Assembly (NCBI GenBank): GCA_023415545.1
Contig: JAEZKJ010000120.1
Coordinates: 1-9,767, forward strand
Source: Bacteroidota bacterium
GTDB taxonomy: Bacteria; Bacteroidota; Bacteroidia; Bacteroidales; Bacteroidaceae
Length of the DNA: 9,767 bases
Direction: 5' to 3'
The notes under the pieces are model-generated. The model saw nothing but the letters and a program-made list of their open reading frames with translations. It was not told where the DNA came from and ran no database searches. Made by a program: the position numbers and the translations under genes. The stretch's first letter is position 1, and the number at the start of each line of letters is the position of its first letter. This document shows, piece by piece, positions 1 to 7,564 of the stretch.

Positions 1-393
1 TATGGACCTAAAGTGCTTCTTATAAATAAATATTCGGCTTCGGATGGTGATCTTTTCCCTTGGAGCTTTAAGGCTAATAAAATTGGTAAAGTTATTGGTA
101 CACGTTCATGGGGTGGTATCGTTGGTATAAGTGGTTCACTTCCATATATGGATGGAACAGATATACGAGTACCATTCTTCACAAATTATGATGCTAAAAC
201 AGGACAATGGATTGTTGAAAATCATGGAGTTGACCCAGATATAGTAATTGACAATGATCCAATAAAAGAGGAGATGGGTGAAGATGAACAGCTTAATAAA
301 GCTATAGAGGTAATTCTTGAGGAGTTAAAAGATAGAAAACCTCTTCCTGGAGTTCCAGCACCAAGAACATATAAAGATCTTGGAGTAGAATAA
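1..393 (+). CDS. Tricorn-type S41 family peptidase, C-terminal end (5' truncated by the window)
   Basis: The reading frame is already open at base 1 and runs to TAA at 391-393, so this is the last 130 codons of a longer gene; GTG at base 13 is not a real start. The fragment is the core of an S41 (tricorn/C-terminal-processing) serine peptidase. SASDGD at fragment residues 12-17 holds the nucleophile Ser14 followed by Asp15, as in tricorn. A glycine-rich segment TRSWGGIVGISG follows at 34-45. VENHGVDPD at 72-80 supplies the glutamate (Glu73) that completes the tricorn catalytic site. Ser to Glu is 59 residues here, against 58 in archaeal tricorn as I remember its numbering. Full-length Bacteroidota homologues usually carry a secretion signal and N-terminal beta-propeller and PDZ domains, none of which can be seen here. 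The likely role is degradation of peptides or misfolded proteins in the cell envelope. A strong terminator follows 49 bases downstream. Confidence 0.88.
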   Translation, partial: YGPKVLLINKYSASDGDLFPWSFKANKIGKVIGTRSWGGIVGISGSLPYMDGTDIRVPFFTNYDAKTGQWIVENHGVDPDIVIDNDPIKEEMGEDEQLNKAIEVILEELKDRKPLPGVPAPRTYKDLGVE

Positions 394-442
394 TTACTCA
401 TAAATAGATTATTTGAAAGATACCTTTTTATAAACTCAAAAA

Positions 443-488
443 TGCGCTCTAAAAGTTAGTTTGGACTTTTAGAGCGCACTGTTTTTTT
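443..488 (+). terminator. Intrinsic terminator of the S41 peptidase gene
   Basis: Bases 443-455 (TGCGCTCTAAAAG) pair perfectly with 466-478, giving a 13 bp stem. One more T-A pair (456/465) extends it, with a loop of about 8 bases. A run of seven T residues lies at 482-488. This is a textbook rho-independent terminator in the + direction. It separates the peptidase gene from the downstream acetyltransferase unit. Confidence 0.9.
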
Positions 489-519
489 AAGCTATTTTGT
501 AATATAAAAAAGAATATAA

Positions 520-552
520 TTGACTATAAACTTATACAAATTAATATTTTTG
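520..552 (+). promoter_or_regulatory. Putative Bacteroides-type promoter for the double-GNAT gene
   Basis: TATTTTTG at 545-552 matches the Bacteroidota -7 consensus TAnnTTTG. TTG at 520-522 is a partial -33 element (consensus TTTG). The 22-base spacing is slightly longer than the usual 19-21. The element lies past the upstream terminator and about 31 bases before the ATG at 584, which would give a short leader. In DNA this AT-rich an 8-mer can occur by chance, so position is the main support. Confidence 0.5.
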
Positions 553-583
553 TAGAGATAAACATTTATCAATTCAATATTAT

Positions 584-1567
584 ATGAAGATAGTACACAC
601 AAACGGAACAGACGAAAGATTTATTGATCTTTGTATGGAACTAGACCATTTTCTACTTGATAGAATGGGAGAGGAGAAGCAAAATAATTGTTCTTGCTCA
701 AACATAATTTGTGAAAATACACATGTTGTACTACTCATAAATAATAATATTACTATAGCATGTGGAGCATTAAGAAGATATAGCAATAACTGTGCTGAAA
801 TTAAAAGAGTATATGTTAAATATGAATTTCGGAACAAAGGATATGGTGAGTTAATAATGTTAACTCTAGAAAAGCTAGCTAGAAAACTTAACTATCATTT
901 TACTCTATTAGAAACAGGTAATAGACTATATGAAGCTATTTATCTTTATAATAAATTAGGTTATAAGGTTACACCTAACTATAGAGAATATAAATGCGCT
1001 GATGACTCAATATGCATGAAGAAGAAAATTGCTCCTAAAGCTATTGAGACTGAAAGATTGATATTGAGAAATATTAAAATAAGCGATACTGAAGACATAT
1101 TTGAATATGCACAGAGTCCTGAAGTTGGACCAAATGCTGGATGGGAACCTCATAAAAGCATAGAAGAGAGTAAAGAGATAATGAAATCAATATTCTTGAG
1201 ACAAAATAATGTATTTGGTATAGTACTTAAAGAAAACAATAAATTAATAGGTACAGTTGGTCTTATAAAAGACCCAAAAAGAGAAAATCCTACGGCTTTA
1301 ATGCTTGGATATTCTCTATCTAAAGAGTATTGGAACAGAGGAATAATGAGTGAAGCAGCAAAAGCAACTGTTAACTATGGATTTAATGAATTGGGACTTG
1401 AAATGATAACTTGTTGCTGCTACTCATACAACATACAGTCAAAAAGAGTAATCGAAAAATGTGGTTTTAAACATGAAGGCATTATTCGTGGTGCATCTTT
1501 GAGATATGATGGCATAATATTCGATTACGAATCATTCTCTTTGACAAAAGAAGAATGGAAAAAATAA
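584..1567 (+). CDS. Tandem two-domain GNAT family N-acetyltransferase
   Basis: This 327-residue cytoplasmic protein appears to be two complete GCN5-related acetyltransferase domains joined head to tail. Domain 1 is about residues 1-149. It has the acetyl-CoA loop signature RNKGYG at 83-88, after the beta4 strand AEIKRVYV, and a motif B of the form EAIYLYNKLGYK at 117-128. It ends with CMKKKI (144-149), the kind of strand on which stand-alone GNATs finish. Domain 2 starts immediately with IETERLILRNI (154-164), a typical N-terminus of RimJ/RimL-like acetyltransferases. It continues with WNRGIMSEA (250-258) and SKRVIEKCGF (286-295). GNATs move acetyl from acetyl-CoA to an amine on a protein, antibiotic or metabolite; the acceptor cannot be read from the sequence. 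The protein has 12 cysteines, including C36/C38/C43 and C277-C279. Arginine codons are mostly AGA, unlike leuS, which favours CGT. The methyltransferase gene follows after 49 bases, probably in the same transcript. Confidence 0.88.
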   Translation: MKIVHTNGTDERFIDLCMELDHFLLDRMGEEKQNNCSCSNIICENTHVVLLINNNITIACGALRRYSNNCAEIKRVYVKYEFRNKGYGELIMLTLEKLARKLNYHFTLLETGNRLYEAIYLYNKLGYKVTPNYREYKCADDSICMKKKIAPKAIETERLILRNIKISDTEDIFEYAQSPEVGPNAGWEPHKSIEESKEIMKSIFLRQNNVFGIVLKENNKLIGTVGLIKDPKRENPTALMLGYSLSKEYWNRGIMSEAAKATVNYGFNELGLEMITCCCYSYNIQSKRVIEKCGFKHEGIIRGASLRYDGIIFDYESFSLTKEEWKK

Positions 1568-1616
1568 AATAATAATAAATTAAATATAGATTTAACATTA
1601 ACTATTTATATGTTAT

Positions 1617-2405
1617 ATGAAAACATACACACCTCTTGATCGCAATAATTTACATATTAATAAAAAGGATAAAGTCCTTGAAATTGGACCAGGACATAAT
1701 CCTTCATATCGATCTAATTTTATAGTAGAAAAATTTATAGATACTAATTATCATAGGTGTGGTGATGTTAAAATTTATAATCATCAAACATTTATACATG
1801 CTAGTGGAGAAAAACTACCATTTAAAGACAAAGAGTTTGATTATGTTATATGTAACCAAGTATTAGAACATGTAGAAAATCCTGAAAGTTTTGTATCTGA
1901 ATTAAATCGAGTGGCAAAAAGAGGATATATAGAAACTCCAAGTTTGCTAGGAGAATTTCTTTTTCCTAAAAAATCACATAAATGGATTATTCTTGATATA
2001 GATGGAAAATTAGTTATGTTTGAAAAAGAAAAGATGCCTGGAAATTATTGCAATGATTATGGTGAACTATTCTTAAACTATCTCCCTTATCACTCATTAC
2101 CTTATAAACTTTTGTGGTATACTAATGGAGATATCACTTTAAATCGTTATGAATGGAAAGACAAAGTAGAAATTATTGTAAACCCAACTGACGAATATTA
2201 TTTGAATTTTTTTACAAAAAAATGGGATAGTGTTATGGTAAAAAAATTATTTCCTCAGCGAAGTGTTTTTAAAGAAGTAATGAAAACATTAAATGCGATA
2301 TTCTATTTATTAAAAAACAAAGTAAAATATAAATTATACAAACATGAAAATCCTATCACATTAGCAGAATATGCAAAAAATCATGATATATTACATTATT
2401 TATAA
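1617..2405 (+). CDS. Class I SAM-dependent methyltransferase (Methyltransf_11-like), substrate unknown
   Basis: This 262-residue protein has the hallmarks of a Rossmann-fold methyltransferase. Motif I is VLEIGPGHNP at 20-29, the S-adenosylmethionine-binding loop. Next come EKLPFKDKEFDYVICNQ at 65-81 and VLEHVENPESF at 82-92, the motif IV and post-IV region usual in Methyltransf_11 enzymes. The recognisable core ends near residue 110. The remaining 150 or so residues are unusual: an aromatic-rich stretch (about 145-205), then a basic, hydrophobic helix-like segment (about 217-243, Lys/Leu/Tyr rich) that could dock on a membrane or substrate. No signal peptide or clear transmembrane span is visible. 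Methyltransferases of this look often sit in glycan or secondary-metabolite clusters, but no such cluster is present here, so the acceptor is unknown. No promoter motif is seen in the 49 bases upstream, so co-transcription with the GNAT gene is likely. The gene is very AT-rich, which is compatible with horizontal acquisition but does not prove it. Confidence 0.87.
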   Translation: MKTYTPLDRNNLHINKKDKVLEIGPGHNPSYRSNFIVEKFIDTNYHRCGDVKIYNHQTFIHASGEKLPFKDKEFDYVICNQVLEHVENPESFVSELNRVAKRGYIETPSLLGEFLFPKKSHKWIILDIDGKLVMFEKEKMPGNYCNDYGELFLNYLPYHSLPYKLLWYTNGDITLNRYEWKDKVEIIVNPTDEYYLNFFTKKWDSVMVKKLFPQRSVFKEVMKTLNAIFYLLKNKVKYKLYKHENPITLAEYAKNHDILHYL

Positions 2406-2470
2406 ATACTATTATAATGTTCTGACTCAAATATATATTTTTACTTTTTTAAATATCAATCAAAACCTAC

Positions 2471-4582
2471 ATGAAGAGAAATTTAATGTTACTATTCCTT
2501 ATTTGTTTAGGAATAAATCAACTTTTTGCAGTTTCAATAGATTCACCAGATAAGAATCTAAGAGTAAATTTTAATGTAAATAAAGAAGGTACTCCGATCT
2601 ACTCTTTAACTTACAAAAACAGAGAGGTAATTAAGGATAGTAAGTTAGGGTTAAGAATAAGAGTAGGTCTTAACTTAGATAGAAATTTCATTATTGCCGA
2701 TACTATTTTTTCATCATCTAATAGTACTTGGACACCTGTTTGGGGAGAAAATTCATCTATCGTTGACAATCATAATGAGATGCTTGTTTCATTAGTTCAG
2801 AAAAATAGTAATAGGAAAATAAACATACGTTTTCGTCTTTTCAATGATGGTTTGGGATTCAGATATGAATTTCCTGTTCAAGAGAGATTAAGACATTTTA
2901 CTATAGAGGATGAGTTGACAGAATTTGCTCTTGCCGGAGATAATAAAGCATTTTGGATTCCTGCTGATTATGACACTAATGAATTTCCTATAACAACATC
3001 TAAATTATCAAAAGTTCATGAGCTTATTGATGAAGTTAGAAAAGAGGCGCTTGCTGCTAAAGCTCCTTCACAAAATATTGCTGTACAAACACCACTAATG
3101 ATGAAATCGGATGATGGACTTTACATAAATATACATGAAGCAGCTTTAATAAATTATCCGGCCATGCATCTTAACTTAGATGATAAAAACTTTGTTTTAA
3201 GTTCACATCTTACTCCCGATAGAAACGGAAACAAAGGTTTTATACAGACTGGTAGTGTAACTCCTTGGAGAACAATTGTGGTTAGTGATGATGCAAGAGA
3301 TATTTTAGCATCAAATTTAATTCTAAATCTTAATGAACCATCTGTAATAGAGGATACATCGTGGATTAAACCTACAAAATATATTGGTATATGGTGGGAA
3401 TATTTCACAGGTGGAGGTTCTACATGGGCTTATTCTGATAATCAAGATATAAGAATTGGGGAGACTGATTATACAAAACTTAATCCTAACGGACATCATG
3501 GTGCAAATACAGAGCATGTAAAAGAGTATTTAGACTTTGCTGCTGAACATGGATTTGATGCCGTGCTTGTTGAGGGATGGAACGAAGGTTGGGAAGATAA
3601 CAGTGCTTATGTTAAGGAAAAAATATATAGTTTCACTAAAGCGTATCCTGATTTTGATGTTGATGAATTACATAAGTATGCTAAACAGAAAAATGTAAAA
3701 CTAATAATGCATCATGAAACAACATCATCCGTTATTGATTACGAAAGAGCTCTTCCTGAAGCTTTCCAATTTATGAAAGATAATGGTTATGATGCTGTAA
3801 AAACAGGATATGTTGGAGGTATTATTCCTCGTTCAGAGTATCACGACGGTCAGTGGATGGTTAATCATTACAATTATGTAGCCGAACAAGCTGCTAAATA
3901 TAAAATTATGGTTAACTCACATGAGGCAGTTCGACCTACCGGACTCTGTCGTACTTATCCTAACTGGATAGCTCAGGAGTCAGCACGTGGTACTGAGTTT
4001 GAATCATTCAATGGAAATAATCCTGATCATACAACTATACTTCCATTTACTCGTTTGATGGGAGGTCCAATGGATTACACTCCAGGAATTTTTGAAGGCG
4101 ATCTTTCTGTTTATGGAAATAACAAAGCTAAACTTAGCACAACTCTTACAAAGCAACTAGCTCTATATGTAACAATGTACAGCCCTTTGCAAATGGCTGC
4201 TGATTTAATAGAAAACTACAAGAAATATCCTGATGCATTCCAATTTATTAAAGATGTAGCGGTTGATTGGGACAACACATATATACTTGAAGCTGAACCT
4301 GGAGATTATATTACTATTGCACGAAAAGCTAAAGGAAAAAATGAGTGGTATGTTGGAGCTATTACTGATGAGAATAAAAGGGTAGCAAACATTAATCTAT
4401 CTTTCTTGCCAAAAGGTAAAAAATATATAGCTACTATCTATTCTGATGGTAAAGATGCTGATTATATAACCAACCCTAAAAGCTATAAAATAGAGGAAAA
4501 AACTGTGACAAATAGAACTATTTTGAAAGCCAATTTAGCAAGAAGTGGGGGAGTAGCTATAAGTATAAAGGAAATAAAGTGA
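2471..4582 (+). CDS. Periplasmic GH97 alpha-glucosidase / glucoamylase, inverting SusB type
   Basis: This 703-residue secreted enzyme starts with a signal peptide (MKRNLMLLFLICLGINQLFA, cut after Ala20). Cys12 lacks a proper lipobox, so a soluble periplasmic location is likely. The layout matches GH97: an N-terminal beta-super-sandwich (about 21-290), a (beta/alpha)8 barrel (about 300-580, starting with YIGIWWEYFTGG) and a C-terminal beta-sheet domain (about 595-703). Residues Glu416 (HHE), Glu485 (SHEA) and Glu509 (ARGTE) sit at the same mutual spacing (69 and 24) as SusB Glu439, Glu508 and Glu532. Glu171 and Glu503 match the SusB calcium ligands Glu194 and Glu526. The offset is a constant 23; SusB numbering is from memory. 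The protein should therefore be an inverting, calcium-dependent exo-glucosidase releasing glucose from the non-reducing end of starch-type oligosaccharides. No SusC, SusD or regulator gene is adjacent in this window. No clear promoter motif lies in the 65-base gap upstream. The start ATG is supported by the signal peptide that follows it. Confidence 0.95.
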   Translation: MKRNLMLLFLICLGINQLFAVSIDSPDKNLRVNFNVNKEGTPIYSLTYKNREVIKDSKLGLRIRVGLNLDRNFIIADTIFSSSNSTWTPVWGENSSIVDNHNEMLVSLVQKNSNRKINIRFRLFNDGLGFRYEFPVQERLRHFTIEDELTEFALAGDNKAFWIPADYDTNEFPITTSKLSKVHELIDEVRKEALAAKAPSQNIAVQTPLMMKSDDGLYINIHEAALINYPAMHLNLDDKNFVLSSHLTPDRNGNKGFIQTGSVTPWRTIVVSDDARDILASNLILNLNEPSVIEDTSWIKPTKYIGIWWEYFTGGGSTWAYSDNQDIRIGETDYTKLNPNGHHGANTEHVKEYLDFAAEHGFDAVLVEGWNEGWEDNSAYVKEKIYSFTKAYPDFDVDELHKYAKQKNVKLIMHHETTSSVIDYERALPEAFQFMKDNGYDAVKTGYVGGIIPRSEYHDGQWMVNHYNYVAEQAAKYKIMVNSHEAVRPTGLCRTYPNWIAQESARGTEFESFNGNNPDHTTILPFTRLMGGPMDYTPGIFEGDLSVYGNNKAKLSTTLTKQLALYVTMYSPLQMAADLIENYKKYPDAFQFIKDVAVDWDNTYILEAEPGDYITIARKAKGKNEWYVGAITDENKRVANINLSFLPKGKKYIATIYSDGKDADYITNPKSYKIEEKTVTNRTILKANLARSGGVAISIKEIK

Positions 4583-4585
4583 CAC

Positions 4586-4628
4586 TATAGTCCAAATTCT
4601 ATATTTTTTCTAACAATATTGGGCTATA
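4586..4628 (+). other. Inverted repeat downstream of the GH97 gene, overlapping the putative leuS -33 region
   Basis: Bases 4586-4595 (TATAGTCCAA) pair with 4619-4628 (TTGGGCTATA), giving ten pairs including one T-G wobble around a 23-base AT-rich loop. It starts three bases after the GH97 stop codon. No T-run follows it, so it is not a standard terminator; it may protect the GH97 mRNA 3' end. Its right arm contains the TTG proposed as the leuS -33 element, so it could also be an operator-like palindrome. The function is unproven. Confidence 0.35.
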
Positions 4629-4652
4629 AAAGTGGTAGTTTCATTATCTTTG
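4619..4652 (+). promoter_or_regulatory. Putative Bacteroides-type promoter for leuS
   Basis: TATCTTTG at 4645-4652 is an exact match to the TAnnTTTG -7 consensus, and TTG at 4619-4621 is a partial -33 element. The 23-base spacing is long. The leuS ATG is 46 bases further on, leaving a leader of about 40 bases. This would drive leuS and probably the yitT and rdgB genes behind it. Confidence 0.5.
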
Positions 4653-4698
4653 CAATTCATTACAAATAAAGTATTTAATAATAAAAGATATAATAATC

Positions 4699-7533
4699 AT
4701 GGAATACAATTTCAGGGAAATTGAAAAGAAATGGCAACAGAAATGGGTCGAAAACAAGACTTATCATGTTACTGAAGATGAATCGAAGAAAAAATTTTAT
4801 GTGCTCAACATGTTCCCTTATCCATCGGGAGCCGGATTACATGTTGGTCATCCCCTGGGATATATAGCTAGTGATATTTATGCACGTTATAAACGTCTTC
4901 AAGGATTCAATGTACTTAATCCAATGGGATATGATGCATATGGACTTCCTGCTGAACAATATGCTATTCAAACAGGACAACATCCGGCTATCACTACTGT
5001 AAACAATATTAACAGATATCGTGAACAGCTAGATAAAATTGGATTTTGTTTTGATTGGGATCGTGAAATTAGAACATGTGAACCAGATTATTATCACTGG
5101 ACACAATGGGCTTTCCAAAAAATGTTCAACAGTTATTACTGTAATGATGAAAAACAGGCTCGTCCTATAGATGAACTTATTGAATATTTCAATCAAAATG
5201 GTTCTAAAGATCTTAATGTTGCATGTAGTGAAGAGTTATCATTCACTGCTGACGAATGGAAAGCAATGAGCACAAACCAGCAACAAGAAACTCTTATGAA
5301 CTATCGTATTGCTTATCTTGGCGAAACAATGGTAAACTGGTGTCCTGAATTGGGTACTGTACTTGCAAATGATGAGGTTGTTGATGGAGTTTCGGAAAGA
5401 GGTGGTTTCCCTGTTGTTCAGAAAAAGATGCGTCAATGGTGTCTTAGAGTTTCAGCTTATGCTCAAAGACTATTAGATGGTCTTGATACTGTTGATTGGA
5501 CAGACTCATTAAAAGAGACTCAGCGTAACTGGATTGGTCGCTCGGAAGGTACTGAGGTACAATTCAAAGTTAAAGATAGCGATTTACAATTTACTATATT
5601 CACAACTCGTGCTGATACTATGTTTGGTGTTACATTCATGGTTCTTGCTCCTGAGAGTGAACTTGTAGCTCAACTTACTACTGCTGAACAGAAGGAAGAA
5701 GTTGATGCTTATCTTGAAAGAACTAAAAAACGTACAGAACGTGAACGTATAGCTGACAGAAAAGTATCGGGTGTATTCTCAGGTTCATATGCAATAAATC
5801 CGTTTACTGGTGATGCAGTACCAGTATGGATAAGCGATTATGTACTTGCAGGTTATGGTACTGGTGCTATTATGGCTGTTCCAGCTCATGATAGTCGTGA
5901 CTACGCATTTGCTAAACATTTCAACTTACCTATCATTCCTCTTGTTGAAGGATGTGATGTTAGCGAAGAGAGTTTTGATGCTAAAGAGGGAATTGTTTGC
6001 AACTCTCCTAAAGAGGGTACTACTCCATACTGCGATTTGAATCTTAATGGTTTGACTATTAAAGAGGCTATTGCTGCTACTAAGGAGTATGTAAAATCAC
6101 ATAATCTTGGAAGAGTAAAAGTTAATTTCCGTCTTCGTGATGCTATTTTCAGCCGTCAAAGATATTGGGGAGAACCATTCCCTGTTTATTACAAGGATGG
6201 TATGCCATATATGATTGATGAAAGTAAACTTCCTCTTCAACTTCCAGAAGTTGAAAAATTCCTTCCTACAGAGAGTGGTGAACCTCCATTGGGACATGCT
6301 AAAAAGTGGGCTTGGGATGTAGAGAAAGGTGAAATAGTAGAAAACGAACTTATAGATAACAAAACTGTATTCCCACTTGAGTTGAATACTATGCCTGGTT
6401 TTGCTGGTTCAAGTGCATACTATCTAAGATATATGGACCCAAGTAATGATAAAGCTCTTGTTAGTGAAGAGGCTGATAATTACTGGCAAAATGTAGATCT
6501 TTATGTTGGTGGTACTGAACATGCTACCGGTCACCTTATATATTCACGTTTTTGGAACAAATTCCTTCATGATATCAATGTAAGTATCAAAGAAGAACCA
6601 TTCCAAAAATTGGTTAACCAAGGTATGATTCAGGGAAGAAGTAACTTCGTTTATCGTATAAAAGATACCAATACATTCGTTTCTCTTAATTTGAAAGATC
6701 AATATGATGTTACTCCACTTCATGTAGATGTTAATATCGTATCAAATGATATTCTTGATATTGAGGCATTCCGTAACTGGAGACCAGACTATAATGATGC
6801 TGAATTCATTCTTGAAGATGGTAAATACATATGTGGATGGGCTGTTGAAAAGATGAGTAAATCAATGTTCAATGTTGTAAATCCAGATATGATTGTTGAA
6901 AAATATGGTGCCGATACACTTCGTATGTATGAAATGTTCCTTGGTCCTGTTGAACAATCAAAACCTTGGGATACTAATGGTATTGATGGTGTTCATCGCT
7001 TCTTGAAGAAATTATGGGCTCTATTCTTTGATAGAAATGGTGAATTTGTTGTTGAAGATAAAGAGGCATCAAAAGAAGAACTTAAATCTATTCACAAACT
7101 AATTAAAAAGATTAGTTCGGATATAGAGCAGTTCTCATACAATACATCTATCAGTGCATTCATGATCTGTGTTAATGAACTTACTCAGTTGAAATCACAT
7201 AATAAGAGTGTTCTATCAGATCTTCTTATTCTAATTGCTCCATTTGCACCTCATCTTGCAGAGGAATTATGGGAAGCTATTGGAAACAACACAACAATTT
7301 GTGATGCACAATGGCCTATTTTCAATGAAGAATATTTGAAAGAAGATTCTATTAACTATACAATATCTTTCAATGGAAAAGCAAGATTCAATATGTCATT
7401 CCCTGCTGATGCAGATAATGCTACAATAGAATCTGCTGTATTGAGTTGTGAACAGGCTCAAAAATGGATTGATGGTAAAACTCCTAAAAAGGTTATTATT
7501 GTTCCTAAAAAAATAGTGAACATTGTACTATAA
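4699..7533 (+). CDS. leuS: Leucyl-tRNA synthetase
   Basis: LeuRS attaches leucine to tRNA-Leu in the cytoplasm using ATP and hydrolyses mischarged products. The class I signatures are HVGH (residues 48-51, in PSGAGLHVGHPLGY) and KMSKS (718-722). The CP1 editing domain is visible from about 280 to 480, with the threonine-rich FTTRADTMFG (301-310) and GTGAIMAVPAHDSRD (387-401), in which Asp398 is the conserved editing aspartate. AFSRQRYWGEP-like DAIFSRQRYWGEP (481-493) and YVGGTEHATGHLIYSRF (602-618) complete the catalytic core, followed by the anticodon-binding domain (about 765-890) and a C-terminal domain ending in VPKKIVNIVL. At 944 residues it is longer than E. coli LeuRS (860), mainly because of an insertion at about 148-206 before NWCP and some extra sequence between 645 and 715. 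The zinc-knuckle cysteines seen after NWCP in E. coli are absent (GVSERGGF at 230-237). CGT and CTT codons dominate, as expected for a well-expressed gene. Confidence 0.98.
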   Translation: MEYNFREIEKKWQQKWVENKTYHVTEDESKKKFYVLNMFPYPSGAGLHVGHPLGYIASDIYARYKRLQGFNVLNPMGYDAYGLPAEQYAIQTGQHPAITTVNNINRYREQLDKIGFCFDWDREIRTCEPDYYHWTQWAFQKMFNSYYCNDEKQARPIDELIEYFNQNGSKDLNVACSEELSFTADEWKAMSTNQQQETLMNYRIAYLGETMVNWCPELGTVLANDEVVDGVSERGGFPVVQKKMRQWCLRVSAYAQRLLDGLDTVDWTDSLKETQRNWIGRSEGTEVQFKVKDSDLQFTIFTTRADTMFGVTFMVLAPESELVAQLTTAEQKEEVDAYLERTKKRTERERIADRKVSGVFSGSYAINPFTGDAVPVWISDYVLAGYGTGAIMAVPAHDSRDYAFAKHFNLPIIPLVEGCDVSEESFDAKEGIVCNSPKEGTTPYCDLNLNGLTIKEAIAATKEYVKSHNLGRVKVNFRLRDAIFSRQRYWGEPFPVYYKDGMPYMIDESKLPLQLPEVEKFLPTESGEPPLGHAKKWAWDVEKGEIVENELIDNKTVFPLELNTMPGFAGSSAYYLRYMDPSNDKALVSEEADNYWQNVDLYVGGTEHATGHLIYSRFWNKFLHDINVSIKEEPFQKLVNQGMIQGRSNFVYRIKDTNTFVSLNLKDQYDVTPLHVDVNIVSNDILDIEAFRNWRPDYNDAEFILEDGKYICGWAVEKMSKSMFNVVNPDMIVEKYGADTLRMYEMFLGPVEQSKPWDTNGIDGVHRFLKKLWALFFDRNGEFVVEDKEASKEELKSIHKLIKKISSDIEQFSYNTSISAFMICVNELTQLKSHNKSVLSDLLILIAPFAPHLAEELWEAIGNNTTICDAQWPIFNEEYLKEDSINYTISFNGKARFNMSFPADADNATIESAVLSCEQAQKWIDGKTPKKVIIVPKKIVNIVL

Positions 7534-7564
7534 TATCCTTTAACGGATAAATTATAACTAAACG

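Noticed and set aside
580..837. Minus-strand open frame of 85 codons opposite the GNAT gene
   Set aside because: It lies entirely within a convincing GNAT domain on the + strand and encodes a low-complexity hydrophobic peptide with no recognisable motif. The same reasoning removes the short frames within GH97, leuS and rdgB.
2393..2420. ACATTAT/ATAATGT inverted repeat at the methyltransferase stop codon as a terminator
   Set aside because: The stem is only seven AT-rich pairs with a 14-base loop, and no T-run follows directly. In DNA of this composition it is likely to arise by chance.
2406..2470. A promoter for GH97 at TATTTTTA (2436-2443)
   Set aside because: It misses the final G of TAnnTTTG and has no -33 partner at a usable distance. 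I cannot support it.
2371..2553. 60-codon + strand frame bridging the methyltransferase and GH97 genes
   Set aside because: It overlaps both genes out of frame and its translation is a Tyr/Ile/Phe-rich product of AT-rich spacer DNA.
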